From positions 1 to 42,364 of the forward strand of contig NZ_VIFM01000076.1 of the NCBI RefSeq assembly GCF_006636215.1: a stretch of 42,364 bases of DNA, read 5' to 3'. This stretch comes from Myxococcus llanfairpwllgwyngyllgogerychwyrndrobwllllantysiliogogogochensis. GTDB taxonomy: Bacteria; Myxococcota; Myxococcia; Myxococcales; Myxococcaceae. The translations under genes were made by a program, and so were the position numbers. The notes beneath the pieces are model-generated. The model searched no databases and was not told where the DNA came from. It saw only the letters and a program-made list of their open reading frames with translations. How positions within the stretch are numbered: the stretch's first letter is position 1; each line of letters begins with the position of its first letter. This document shows positions 26,101 through 34,100 of the stretch, piece by piece.

Positions 26101-26601
26101 CACGCCGTCGACGCGGCGGCGCTGCGCGATGCGGTGGCGCAGCGGTTGCCAGAGCACATGGTGCCGTCGCTGGTGGTGGACCTGCCGGCGCTGCCCCTCA
26201 CGCCCAACGGCAAGGTGGACCGCAAGGCCCTGCCCGCGCCCACCGCGGCGCGCTCCTCACGCGCGGCCTACGTGGCGCCGCAGAGCCAGATCGAGCAGCA
26301 GATCTCCGAAATCTGGAAGGAAGTGCTCAAGGTCGAGCAGGTGGGCGTGAACGACAACTTCTTCGACCTGGGTGGGCACTCGCTGCTCATGGTCCAGGTG
26401 CACACACGACTCAAGGCGGCGCTCGGGGGCGAGCTGCCGCTGCTCAAGCTGCTGGAGCACCCCACCGTCAGCGCGCTCGCGCGTTTCCTGCGGCAGGGGA
26501 CTCCGGCGGGTGCCTCATCGGTGGAGACGGCGCAGGACCGGGCGAAGCGCCAGCTCGAAAGCCTGAAACGACAGCAGCAACGGGCCAGGAAACAGGGGTA
26601 G
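20128..26601 (+). CDS. NRPS1: FAAL-ACP-C-A(Gly, embedded luciferase-like monooxygenase)-PCP
   Basis: A 2157-residue initiating synthetase; GGGAG lies five bases before the ATG. Order: fatty acyl-AMP ligase (1-~580, Y181TSGSTGNPKG); ACP (~605-680, Ser650 in GLDSL); condensation domain (~710-1145, HHIATDG 845-851); adenylation N-part (~1176-1400, Y1325TSGSTGRPKG); LLM/MOX domain (~1410-1750, TPERHFHAFGGLYP and ASGWHANDFV); adenylation C-part (~1757-2045); PCP (Ser2085 in GGHSL). The MOX sits between the FDISVLEL and LQCTPS regions, so it splits the A domain between A4 and A5. Selectivity residues D1371, I1372, L1375, Q1778, M1804, G1806, M1831, I1839, W1840, K2029 spell DILQMGMIWK, a glycine-type code. 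Predicted intermediate: N-acylated oxidised glycyl-PCP. The Gln/Arg-rich tail (QQQRARKQG) probably docks PKS1, 7 bp downstream. Confidence 0.93.
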   Translation: MKQRNEPSPGDFLHLVDLLCHRAQTQGDSLLYRFLESGDVDGPIEEWSYARLDTRARALGALLRASGAQGQRALLLYPPGMEFVAGFMGCLYGGVVAVPCYPPDPTRLERTLPRLRAIAQDSGARYVLTTSFILEMSELFKPQAPELAELPWLASDAVPESQAAEWRRPELEGGTLAFLQYTSGSTGNPKGVMVSHANILHNEALISRGFGLDASRSSGMGWLPMFHDMGLIGKVLQPMYLGFPCTLMSPISFLQRPLRWLEAISHFQATCSGGPNFAYDLCVRKATEEDRAKLKLGSWDLAFNGAEPVRRETLERFADTFAPCGFRSTSFYPCYGLAEATLIVTGGTQGEAFVHGRFTAESLEQGRAEAPASDVEGARVRTLVGAGISAPDQRVLIVHPETREPLAANAVGEVWVSGPSVAQGYWARPEETAHAFEARLASGEGPFLRTGDLAFLSPEGQLFVTGRLKDLLIIRGRNLYPQDLELEAERAHRAIRAGCCAAFSVDVEGEERLVLAAEVDVRDGFDASAVVASVRRVLAEQHSVHAHGVVLLQARSIPKTSSGKIQRRATKAAYLAGELEIVEASVTEPEVIEAPATPSLPLKELLASASEAERPAHVADFLRYAVARTLRLDAAKLQGHTELASLGLDSLMVLELHGLLESELGVALPAAFLWTSPTLESAAARLLEAWQGIRPVASLVAPPLTSGPREGELPMSSGQLRLWFLDRLVPDSALYNLHFQLRLTGPLDAEALRRSLDALLARHPMLSAAFPEVEGQPRLVTRAPAPLALPRFDLRTLEPEVREGELRRLSLEQSREPFRLAEGPSVRASLVALGEHEHVLLMTQHHIATDGWSIGVLARELAALYRAQVSGATAELPLPAFRYTDFSRWQQGLGALLDGQRAYWAKQLAGLSRLELPTDFPRPREPGFQGALHRLTLERPLVESLRALGRREGCTLFVTLSAAWAALLHRYSGQEDFAVGTVVANRERPELRDVVGFFAHTLVLRANLAGQPSFRELLSRTRQTFHEALSHADLPFEEVVGAARAPRGGADNPLFQTALLLEALPPTDLTVPGMQWQPVLPVPDGAVEGTSKFDLQLSLAETPDGLTGALEYRTDLFSSATVARLARHLETLLRAAVDSSETRVEDLPLLDAEETRRLLVDWNDLTPSESEDDNACIHAQFRTQAAKTPDAVAVVGDDATLTYAELDARSNALAWHLRLMGVGPEVRVGLCVERSAAMVVAMMGVLKAGGAYVPLDPDYPRERLAYMLEDSGAAVLLTETHLEGTVPPGKARVVTLESVALADGERRDSPPPFGMSPAHLAYVIYTSGSTGRPKGVMVPHGGVANFFTAMDARIGHQPVGSWLAVTSISFDISVLELLWTLTRGFKVVVQGEGASIKAPARASAAKRKSMELSLFYFADDAEASSGDRYRLLLEGAKFADRHGFAAVWTPERHFHAFGGLYPSPSVAGAAIAAVTERVAIRAGSVVLPLHHPVRVAEEWALVDNLSRGRVGISVASGWHANDFVFAPERYEKRRELMLEGLDTVRRLWRGDTLRMTGGAGAQVDVTLRPRPVQKELPVWLTAAGNPETFLTAGRLGCHVLTHLLGQTWEDLEKKLVLYRDAWRAAGHAGDGHVTLMLHTFIGEDAAKVRSVVEKPFRDYLRSSADLMRGLGQTLGVDLNTATEADLDRLAAQAFERYFETSGLFGTPRSVREQMERLRALGVDEVGCLIDFGIPADTVLASLPLLLEVKLQADRDGRRSGTARSIPLNLREHAVTHLQCTPSLARALLAEPESSEAVGGLRRLMVGGEALPSSLGASLRQVLGEGSGLLNMYGPTETTIWSSTHDVKSEAGPVVSIGTPFLRTQFYLLDARLRPVPVGVPGELFIGGAGVVRGYLARPELTADRFLPDPFAREPGARLYRTGDRARWREDGTVEFLGRVDHQLKVRGFRIEAGEIEAVLSARPEVREAVVVAREDTPGDVRLVAYVVARDGHAVDAAALRDAVAQRLPEHMVPSLVVDLPALPLTPNGKVDRKALPAPTAARSSRAAYVAPQSQIEQQISEIWKEVLKVEQVGVNDNFFDLGGHSLLMVQVHTRLKAALGGELPLLKLLEHPTVSALARFLRQGTPAGASSVETAQDRAKRQLESLKRQQQRARKQG

Positions 26602-26608
26602 GACTTTC

Positions 26609-29600
26609 ATGGGGCGTCACACGGAGTACCAGGGGGAGTTGGGGCTGGCGGTGGCCATCGTTGGCATGGCCGTGCGCGTGCCCGGCGCGGAGGACGTGGC
26701 CGCCTTCTGGCGCCTGTTGCGCGACGGAGTCGAGGGCATCACCTTCTTCTCCGACGACGCGCTGAAATCCCTGGGCGTGGACCCGGCCTTCCTGGCCAAC
26801 CCCCACTTCGTCCGCGCGGCGCCGGTGCTGGAGCGGCCGGGCCGCTTCGACGCGGGCTTCTTCGGCTACGCCCCGCGTGAGGCGGAGCTGCTGGACCCAC
26901 AGCACCGTATCTTCCTGGAGTGCGTCTGGACGGCGCTGGAGCACGCGGGCTACGCGCCGGGGCGCATCCCGGGGACGACGGGCATCTACGCGGGCTCCAG
27001 CCTGAGCAGCTACCTGCTCTTCAACCTGCTCTCGCGCGCGGAGTTCCAGCAGGCCGAGGACACCTTCCCGGCCATGGTGGCCAACGACAAGGACTTCCTC
27101 GCCACGCGCGTGGCCTATCACCTGGACCTCAAGGGTCCGGCCCTGACGGTGCAGACGGGCTGCTCCACGTCGCTCGTCGCCACGCACCTCGCCTGCCAGT
27201 CGCTGCTGGGCTACCAGTGTGACGTGGCGCTCGCGGGCGGCGTGTCCGTGCACGTCCCGCAGCGCACCGGCTACCACTATCAGGAGGGTGGCATCACCTC
27301 TCCGGATGGCCACTGCCGCGCGTTCGACGCGAAGGGCCAGGGCACGCTCTTCGGTAGCGGCGCGGGCGTGGTGGTGCTGAAGCGCCTGGAGGATGCACTC
27401 AACGACGGCGACACCATCCACGCCGTCATCCGCGCCTCGGCCATCAACAACGACGGCGCGATGAAGGTGGGCTTCACCGCGCCGGGCGTGGAGGGCCAGG
27501 TGGAGGTCATCGCCCGGGCCCAGGCCATCGCGGAGGTGACGCCGGAGTCCATCAGCTACGTGGAGGCCCACGGCACCGCGACGCCGCTCGGAGACCCCAT
27601 CGAGGTGCAGGCGCTCGACACCGTGTTCCGCGCCGGCACCGACAAGCGCGCCTTCTGCGGCCTGGGCTCGGTGAAGACGAACGTGGGCCACCTGGACGCC
27701 GCGGCGGGAGTCACCGGACTGGTGAAGACGGTGCTCTCCCTGGAGCACGCGGAGCTGCCTCCCAGCCTCAACTACGAGACGCCCAACCCGCGCATCGACT
27801 TCGCCAACAGCCCCTTCTACGTCAACACCGCGCTCACGCCCTGGCCCGAAGGCGCCACGCCGCGCCGCGCGGGGGTGAGCTCGTTCGGCATCGGCGGCAC
27901 CAACGCGCACCTCATCCTGGAAGAGTCCCCGCTCGTCCGGCCGGGCGATGCGCCTCGCGACTGGCAGCTCCTGGTGCTCTCCGCCCGGACGCAGACGGCG
28001 CTGGAGAAGCAGACCACCGCCCTGCTGGCGCACCTGAAGGCGCATCCCGAGCAGCAGCTCGCGGACGTGGCGTGGACGCTGCAATCGGGGCGCAAGGCGC
28101 TGGACCTCCGTCGCGTGCTGGTGTGCCGCGACAGGGACGATGCCGTGCGTGTGCTGGAGACGAGAGATCCGCAGCGCCTCTTCACGCTCGCGCCCGGCTC
28201 CGCCACGCCCTCGGCCGTCTTCATGTTCCCGGGCGGCGGCGCGCAGTACCCGGACATGGGCCGGGGTCTCTACGCCGCCGAGCCCGCCTTCCGCGAAGCG
28301 GTGGACCAGTGCTGCACGCTGCTGCGCCCCCGACTCGGCTTCGACCTGAAGCCCGTCATGTACCCGGACGCGGACTCCGCGGCGAGCGCGAGCCAGCGGC
28401 TCAAGCGGACCTCGCTGGCGCTGCCCGCGCTGTTCACCATCGAGTACGCCCTGGCCCGACTCTGGGAGTCCTGGGGCGTGAAGCCCGAGGCCGTCATCGG
28501 CCACAGCCTGGGCGAGTACACGGCGGCCTGTCTCGCGGGCGTCTTCTCGCTGGAGGACGCGCTGGCGCTGGTGGTGCTGCGCGGCAAGCTCTTCGAGGAG
28601 CTGCCGGGTGGCGGAATGCTCAGCGTGCCGCTGCCCGAGTCGGAAGTGCGGCCCCTGCTCGGGGAGACGCTGTCCCTGGCGGCCGTGAACGGCCCCTCTC
28701 AGTGCGTGGTGGCCGGCACGGTGGAAGCCGTGGAGACCCTGGCGGCCGAGCTGACGCGACGTGAGGTGGAGTTCCGTCACATCCCCATCGACGTGGCGGC
28801 GCACTCGCATCTGGTGGGGCCGATTCTCGCGCGCTTCCAGGAGTTCATCGGGACGCTCCAGCGCAACGCGCCCACGCTGCCGCTGATGTCCAACGTCACC
28901 GGCACATGGATGACGCCCGAGGAGGCCACGGACCCGGTCTACTGGACGCGTCACCTGCGGCAGACCGTGCGCTTTGGCGATGGCATCCGCACGCTGGCGG
29001 AGCTGCCCCACCGCGTCTACCTGGAGGTCGGCCCCGGCCGCACGCTGAGCACGCTCGCGCGCCTCCAGCTCACGGGGCCCCAGGCGCCACCAGTCCTTCC
29101 CTCGCTGCGCCATCCGCAGGACCCGGTGCCCGACGAGGAACTGCTCACCGCCACGCTCGGCAAGCTCTGGGCGGCGGGAATCGGCGTCGACTGGAACGCG
29201 GTGCGCGGCGACAAGCGGCGCCTGCGCGTGCCCCTGCCCACCTATCCCTTCGAGGGACAGGACTACTGGCTCGCACCGGAGGCCCCGTCCACTCAGCGGC
29301 GAGGCGCGGCGCGCAAGACGTCGGACGTCGGCGGCTGGTTCTACCTGCCCTCGTGGCGTCGCGCGCCGCTGCCCCTGCCTCGTGCGGGCGCCAGCACGGT
29401 GCGCGACTGGGTCGTGTTCGTGGATGCGGGTGGCGTGGGCGAGGCGCTGGCCGCGCGACTGGAGAGCGCGGGTCACCGCGTGGCGCGCGTGTCACGCGGT
29501 GCTCGACTCCAGGAGCTGGGCGAGCACCACTTCAGCCTGGACCCGATGGACGCGGAGGAGCCCACGTTCTTGCTGCTGGCCCTGAAGGCGAAGGAGTTCA

Positions 29601-31171
29601 AGGTGGAGCGCATCGTCCACCTGTGGAGCCTGGATGGACTCGACGGCGCGGAGCACGAGTCGGCCGAGGCCCGCTTCGACCAGCTTCAGGAGCGCGGGTT
29701 CCATCCCCTGCTGCGGCTGACGCGCGCGCTGGCGGAGGAATCCCTTCCCGGCCCCGTGGAGCTGACGGTGGTGGGGCGCGGAGCGTTCGACGTGGAGAGC
29801 ACGGACGCGGTCAATCCCGAGCACGCCACGCTGCCCGCGCTGTGCAAGGTGATTCCCCAGGAGCACGACACCCTGGCCTGCCGCTACGTGGACCTGGGCC
29901 CTGGCGGCGTGGCGATGACCTCGAGCGCCCTTCTGCGCGAGCTCACCTCCGACACCCCGGAGCCCGTGGTCGCCTGGAGAGGGACGCACCGGCTGGCGCA
30001 GACGCATGAGTCGCTGCGGCTCGAACAGGATGGCGTGCCGGCGCAGCCCTTCAAGGCGCGCGGCGTGTACCTCATCACCGGCGGCCTGGGTGGCGTGGGC
30101 CTGCTGCTCGCGCGGCATCTGGCGAGCGCCCATCAGGCCCGGCTCATCCTGGTGAGCCGCGCGGGGTTGGAAGTGGACCCGGGCGGGCACAAGCAGCGCG
30201 CGGTGAAGGACCTGGAGGCAGCGGGCGCGGAGGTGCTGGTGGTCCGCGCGGACGTGGCGGACGAGTCGCGGCTGCGCATGGCGCTCGCGGAGGCGGACGT
30301 TCGCTTCGGCGCGGTGGACGGAGTGATTCACGCGGCGGGACTCGCGGGTGAAGGCGCGGTGGCACTGCTCTCCGGACTGGACGCGGCGGCCTGCGCGCCC
30401 CACTTCCGAGCCAAGGTCCATGGCACCTACGCGCTGGAGCGCGCGCTGACGGGCCGGCCCCTGGACTTCGTGCTGCTCGTGTCCTCCAACGCCGCGGTGC
30501 TCGGAGGACTGGGGCTCGCGGCGTACGGCGCGGCGAACGCCTTCCTGGATGCCTTCGCCATCTCCCGCTCGCGCGAGGGGCTGACCCGGTGGCTGAGCAC
30601 CAACTGGGACGGCTGGCCCGGCGTGGACGAGGTGACTCGCGAGGTCCGCACGAGCATCGACGTGTTCGCCATGTCGCCCACTGAAGCAGTGGAGGCCTTC
30701 CGCCGCGTGGTGGAGTCTCCCCTGAGTGGACAGGTGGTGGTGTCCACCGGCGACCTGGTCGCGCGCGTCGCGCGCTGGGTGCGGCGCGAGGGCACGGGGA
30801 AGCACGCGGACGCGGCGGGTGGCGCGACGCACGAGCGGCCCCAGCTCGGCACCGAGTACGTGGCGCCCACGGATGACGTGGAGCTGGCGCTGACGAAGGT
30901 GTGGCAGGAGCAGCTCGGACTGGCGCGGCTGGGCATCCACGACAACTTCTTCGACCTTGGTGGCAACTCGCTGCTGTGGCTCAAGATTGTCGGCCGCCTG
31001 AAGCGGGAGCTGGGGCGCGAAGTCCCCCTCACCTCCGTCTTCGAGGCTCCCACCGTGGCCGCGCTGGCGAAGCGACTGGGAGGACTGCCCGCCCCGGAGG
31101 AGTCCCCCAGCTTCGAGACGAGTCAGAACCGGGGAGCCCAGCGCAGGGAGCGGCGCAGTCGCCGTGAGTGA
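26609..31171 (+). CDS. PKS1: type I module KS-AT-KR-ACP
   Basis: A single extension module of 1520 residues starting at an ATG with AGGA five bases upstream, only 7 bp after NRPS1. KS ~12-440 with Cys185 (TGCSTSL, Gly instead of the usual Ala), His321 ([11 protein letters not shown]) and His361 ([10 protein letters not shown]). AT ~537-830 with Ser633 in [10 protein letters not shown] and PGGGAQ near its start. The specificity loop reads VAAH(SH), neither HAFH (malonyl) nor YASH (methylmalonyl), so the extender is uncertain. KR with NADPH site T1157GGLGGVG and Ser1293, Tyr1306, Asn1310 intact, plus the Lys in HFRAKVHG, so it should give a beta-hydroxyl. ACP Ser1454 (GGNSL). No DH, ER or methyltransferase. 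The KS should accept the glycyl chain from NRPS1. The tail is basic ([10 protein letters not shown]). Confidence 0.93.
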   Translation: MGRHTEYQGELGLAVAIVGMAVRVPGAEDVAAFWRLLRDGVEGITFFSDDALKSLGVDPAFLANPHFVRAAPVLERPGRFDAGFFGYAPREAELLDPQHRIFLECVWTALEHAGYAPGRIPGTTGIYAGSSLSSYLLFNLLSRAEFQQAEDTFPAMVANDKDFLATRVAYHLDLKGPALTVQTGCSTSLVATHLACQSLLGYQCDVALAGGVSVHVPQRTGYHYQEGGITSPDGHCRAFDAKGQGTLFGSGAGVVVLKRLEDALNDGDTIHAVIRASAINNDGAMKVGFTAPGVEGQVEVIARAQAIAEVTPESISYVEAHGTATPLGDPIEVQALDTVFRAGTDKRAFCGLGSVKTNVGHLDAAAGVTGLVKTVLSLEHAELPPSLNYETPNPRIDFANSPFYVNTALTPWPEGATPRRAGVSSFGIGGTNAHLILEESPLVRPGDAPRDWQLLVLSARTQTALEKQTTALLAHLKAHPEQQLADVAWTLQSGRKALDLRRVLVCRDRDDAVRVLETRDPQRLFTLAPGSATPSAVFMFPGGGAQYPDMGRGLYAAEPAFREAVDQCCTLLRPRLGFDLKPVMYPDADSAASASQRLKRTSLALPALFTIEYALARLWESWGVKPEAVIGHSLGEYTAACLAGVFSLEDALALVVLRGKLFEELPGGGMLSVPLPESEVRPLLGETLSLAAVNGPSQCVVAGTVEAVETLAAELTRREVEFRHIPIDVAAHSHLVGPILARFQEFIGTLQRNAPTLPLMSNVTGTWMTPEEATDPVYWTRHLRQTVRFGDGIRTLAELPHRVYLEVGPGRTLSTLARLQLTGPQAPPVLPSLRHPQDPVPDEELLTATLGKLWAAGIGVDWNAVRGDKRRLRVPLPTYPFEGQDYWLAPEAPSTQRRGAARKTSDVGGWFYLPSWRRAPLPLPRAGASTVRDWVVFVDAGGVGEALAARLESAGHRVARVSRGARLQELGEHHFSLDPMDAEEPTFLLLALKAKEFKVERIVHLWSLDGLDGAEHESAEARFDQLQERGFHPLLRLTRALAEESLPGPVELTVVGRGAFDVESTDAVNPEHATLPALCKVIPQEHDTLACRYVDLGPGGVAMTSSALLRELTSDTPEPVVAWRGTHRLAQTHESLRLEQDGVPAQPFKARGVYLITGGLGGVGLLLARHLASAHQARLILVSRAGLEVDPGGHKQRAVKDLEAAGAEVLVVRADVADESRLRMALAEADVRFGAVDGVIHAAGLAGEGAVALLSGLDAAACAPHFRAKVHGTYALERALTGRPLDFVLLVSSNAAVLGGLGLAAYGAANAFLDAFAISRSREGLTRWLSTNWDGWPGVDEVTREVRTSIDVFAMSPTEAVEAFRRVVESPLSGQVVVSTGDLVARVARWVRREGTGKHADAAGGATHERPQLGTEYVAPTDDVELALTKVWQEQLGLARLGIHDNFFDLGGNSLLWLKIVGRLKRELGREVPLTSVFEAPTVAALAKRLGGLPAPEESPSFETSQNRGAQRRERRSRRE

Positions 31172-31192
31172 AGCAGTCAAGGAGTGGATGAC

Positions 31193-34100
31193 GTGGACGT
31201 GAAGCAGCCAGCAGACATCGACGACGCGGACCTTGCCATCATCGGCATGTCCGGGCGCTTTCCTGGCGCCCGCGACACGGCGGAGTTCTGGGCGAACGTA
31301 CGCGGCGGCGTGGAGTCCATCCGCTTCTTCACCCCCGAGGAGTGTCTCGCGGCGGGAGTTGCTCCGGAGCTGGTGGAGGACCCCGACTTCGTGCGCGCGG
31401 CGGCGGTGCTGCCGGAGCCCGAGTCCTTCGATGCCACCTTCTTCGACATGCCGCCGCGTGAGGCGGAGCTGACGGACCCGCAGCACCGCGTCTTCCTGGA
31501 GGTCTGCTGGGAGGCGCTGGAGCACGCGGGCTATTCGCCGCGCGACTACCCGGGCGCCATCTCCGTGTACGGCGGGGCCACGCTCAACACGTATCTGCTG
31601 ATGAACCTGGCGCGGAATCCCCGCGTGCTGGAGTCCGTCGAGCCGGTGCAGGTCAACATCGGCAACGGCACCGACTTCCTGGCCACCCGCGTCTCGTACA
31701 AGCTGAACCTCCGGGGCGCGAGCCACGCGGTGCAGAGCGCGTGCTCGACGTCCCTGGTGGCCGTGCACCTGGCCTGCCAGAGCCTGCTCAATGGCGAGTG
31801 CGACATGGCGCTCGCGGGCGGAGCGTCCGTCAACGTCAGCTTCCTCCATGGCTACCGACACGCCGAGGGTGGGATGGCGTCGCCGGATGGCCGCTGCCGT
31901 CCCTTCGACGCGAAGGCCCGGGGCACGCTGTTCGGCAGCGGCGCGGGCGTCGTGCTGCTGAAGAAGCTGCGCAACGCCGTGCGAGATGGCGACACGGTGC
32001 ACGCCGTCATCAAGGGCTCGGCCATCAACAACGATGGCGCGCTCAAGGCGGGCTACACCGCCCCGGGCATCGAAGGGCAGTCCCAGGTGGTCGCGGAGGC
32101 GCTCGCGGCCTCCGGACTGGACGCGGACTCCATCGGTTATGTGGAAGCCCACGGCACCGCGACGCCCCTTGGAGACCCCATCGAGGTGGAGGCCCTCACG
32201 CGCGCCTTCCGCTCCTCCACGCAGCGGCGGCGCTTCTGCGCGCTGGGCTCGGTCAAGGGCAACGTCGGCCACCTGGACGCCGCCGCCGGCATCACCGGCC
32301 TCATCAAGACAGCCCTGGCCGTGAAGCACGGAGAGCTGCCGCCCAGCCTCCACTACGAGCGGCCCAACCCGGCCATCGACTTCGACGGCAGTCCCTTCTA
32401 CGTCAATGCGACGCTCAAGCCCTGGCCCGCCGGCGCACTGCCCCGGCGCGGAGGCGTGAGTTCGTTCGGCGTGGGTGGCACCAACGCGCACGTGGTGCTG
32501 GAGCAGGCGCCTCGGTCGCTCGACAGCGCGGCCCCGCGTCGCGCGTGGCAGTTGCTGCCGCTGTCCGCGCGCACGGCCTCCGCGCTGGAGGCCAGCACGA
32601 AGCGACTGGCCGAGGCCCTGAAGTCCCAGCCCGACGCGAAGCTCGCGGACGTGGCCTGGACGCTCCAGGCGGGACGCCAGCGCTTCGCGCAGCGACGCTT
32701 CGTCCTCGCGCGAAGCGTGGGCGACGCGGTGGAAGTGCTCTCCACGACAGGGGATGCACGCGTCCACACGGAGGCGCAGGACGCGGTGGAGCGCCCGGTG
32801 GCGTTCCTCTTCCCGGGTCAGGGCTCGCAGCACGTGGGCATGGGGCGCGCACTGTATGACGCGGAGCCCGTCTTCCGCGCCGAAGTGGACCGCTGCGCCG
32901 AGCTGCTCAAGGCGCATCTGGCCGGGCGCGACCTGCGCGAGGTGATGTACCCGAAGTCGGGAGAGCCCGCGGAGCACGAGAAGACGCTGGCGCGCACGGA
33001 GTTCACGCAGCCCGCGTTGTTCACCCTCGAGTACGCCACCGCGCGGCTCTGGATGTCCTGGGGCGTGAAGCCCGCGGCGATGCTCGGTCACAGCATTGGC
33101 GAGTACGTGGCCGCATGCCTCGCGGGTGTCTTCACCTTGGAGCACGCGCTTCAACTGGTCGCCGCGCGCGGCCGGCTGATGCAGTCGCTGCCGTCGGGCT
33201 CCATGCTGGCGGTGCCGCTGAGCGAGGACGAGGTCCGTCCCTATCTCGGCACCGAACTGAGCCTCGCCGCGGTGAACGCGCCCATGCAGTGCGTCGCCTC
33301 CGGGCCGACGGAGGCCGTGGAGAAGTTGAAGCGCCAGTTGGATGAGGCGGGCGTACGCAGCCACGTGCTCGTCACGTCCCATGCCTTCCACTCGGCGATG
33401 ATGGACCCCATCCTGGAGGCCTTCACCGCGCGCGCGGCGGCTGTGACGCTGCGGCCCCCCACCCTGCCCTTCGTCTCCAATGTCACCGGGACGTGGATCA
33501 CCACGGAGCAGGCGACGAGCCCGAAGTATTGGGCCCAGCACCTGCGTGGCGCGGTGCGCTTCGCGGATGGATTGCACGCGCTGCTCTCGGACCCGAAGCG
33601 CGTCGTGCTGGAGGTGGGACCCGGACAGGTGCTGAGCCGGCTCACGCGTCGGTATCCCGACACCACCCCGGGACGCCCGGTGCTCGCCTCCATGCCCACG
33701 CCGCAGGACACCGTGGCCACGGACGCGCCGCCGCTCGCGTACACGACGCTGGGCGGACTCTGGCAGGCCGGAGTCACCGTGGATTGGCGTGGCTTCCACG
33801 GCGAGGAGCGTCGCCATCGCCTTCCGCTGCCGACCTACCCCTTCGAGCGACAGCGTTTCTGGGTGGAGCCCGACACGAAGCCTCACGCCGAGGCCGCGCC
33901 CGTCACGACCGAGACGCTCGGGGTCCCGCTCGCCCAGGCGCCAATGGAGCGCTGGTTCCATGCACCGTCGTGGAAGCGCGCGCCGCTTGCTCCCGGGCGC
34001 ACCGCGAAGGCGACACACCCGCGCGTCTGGCTGGTGCTCGAGGACGAGTCGTCTCCCACCGAGGCCCTGCTGACGCCGGAGCCCGGCGAGGAGCGGATGG

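Noticed and set aside
22861..26157. A ~1100-codon minus-strand open frame
   Set aside because: Antisense shadow of NRPS1 with the same low-complexity composition; the plus strand has clear domain motifs throughout.
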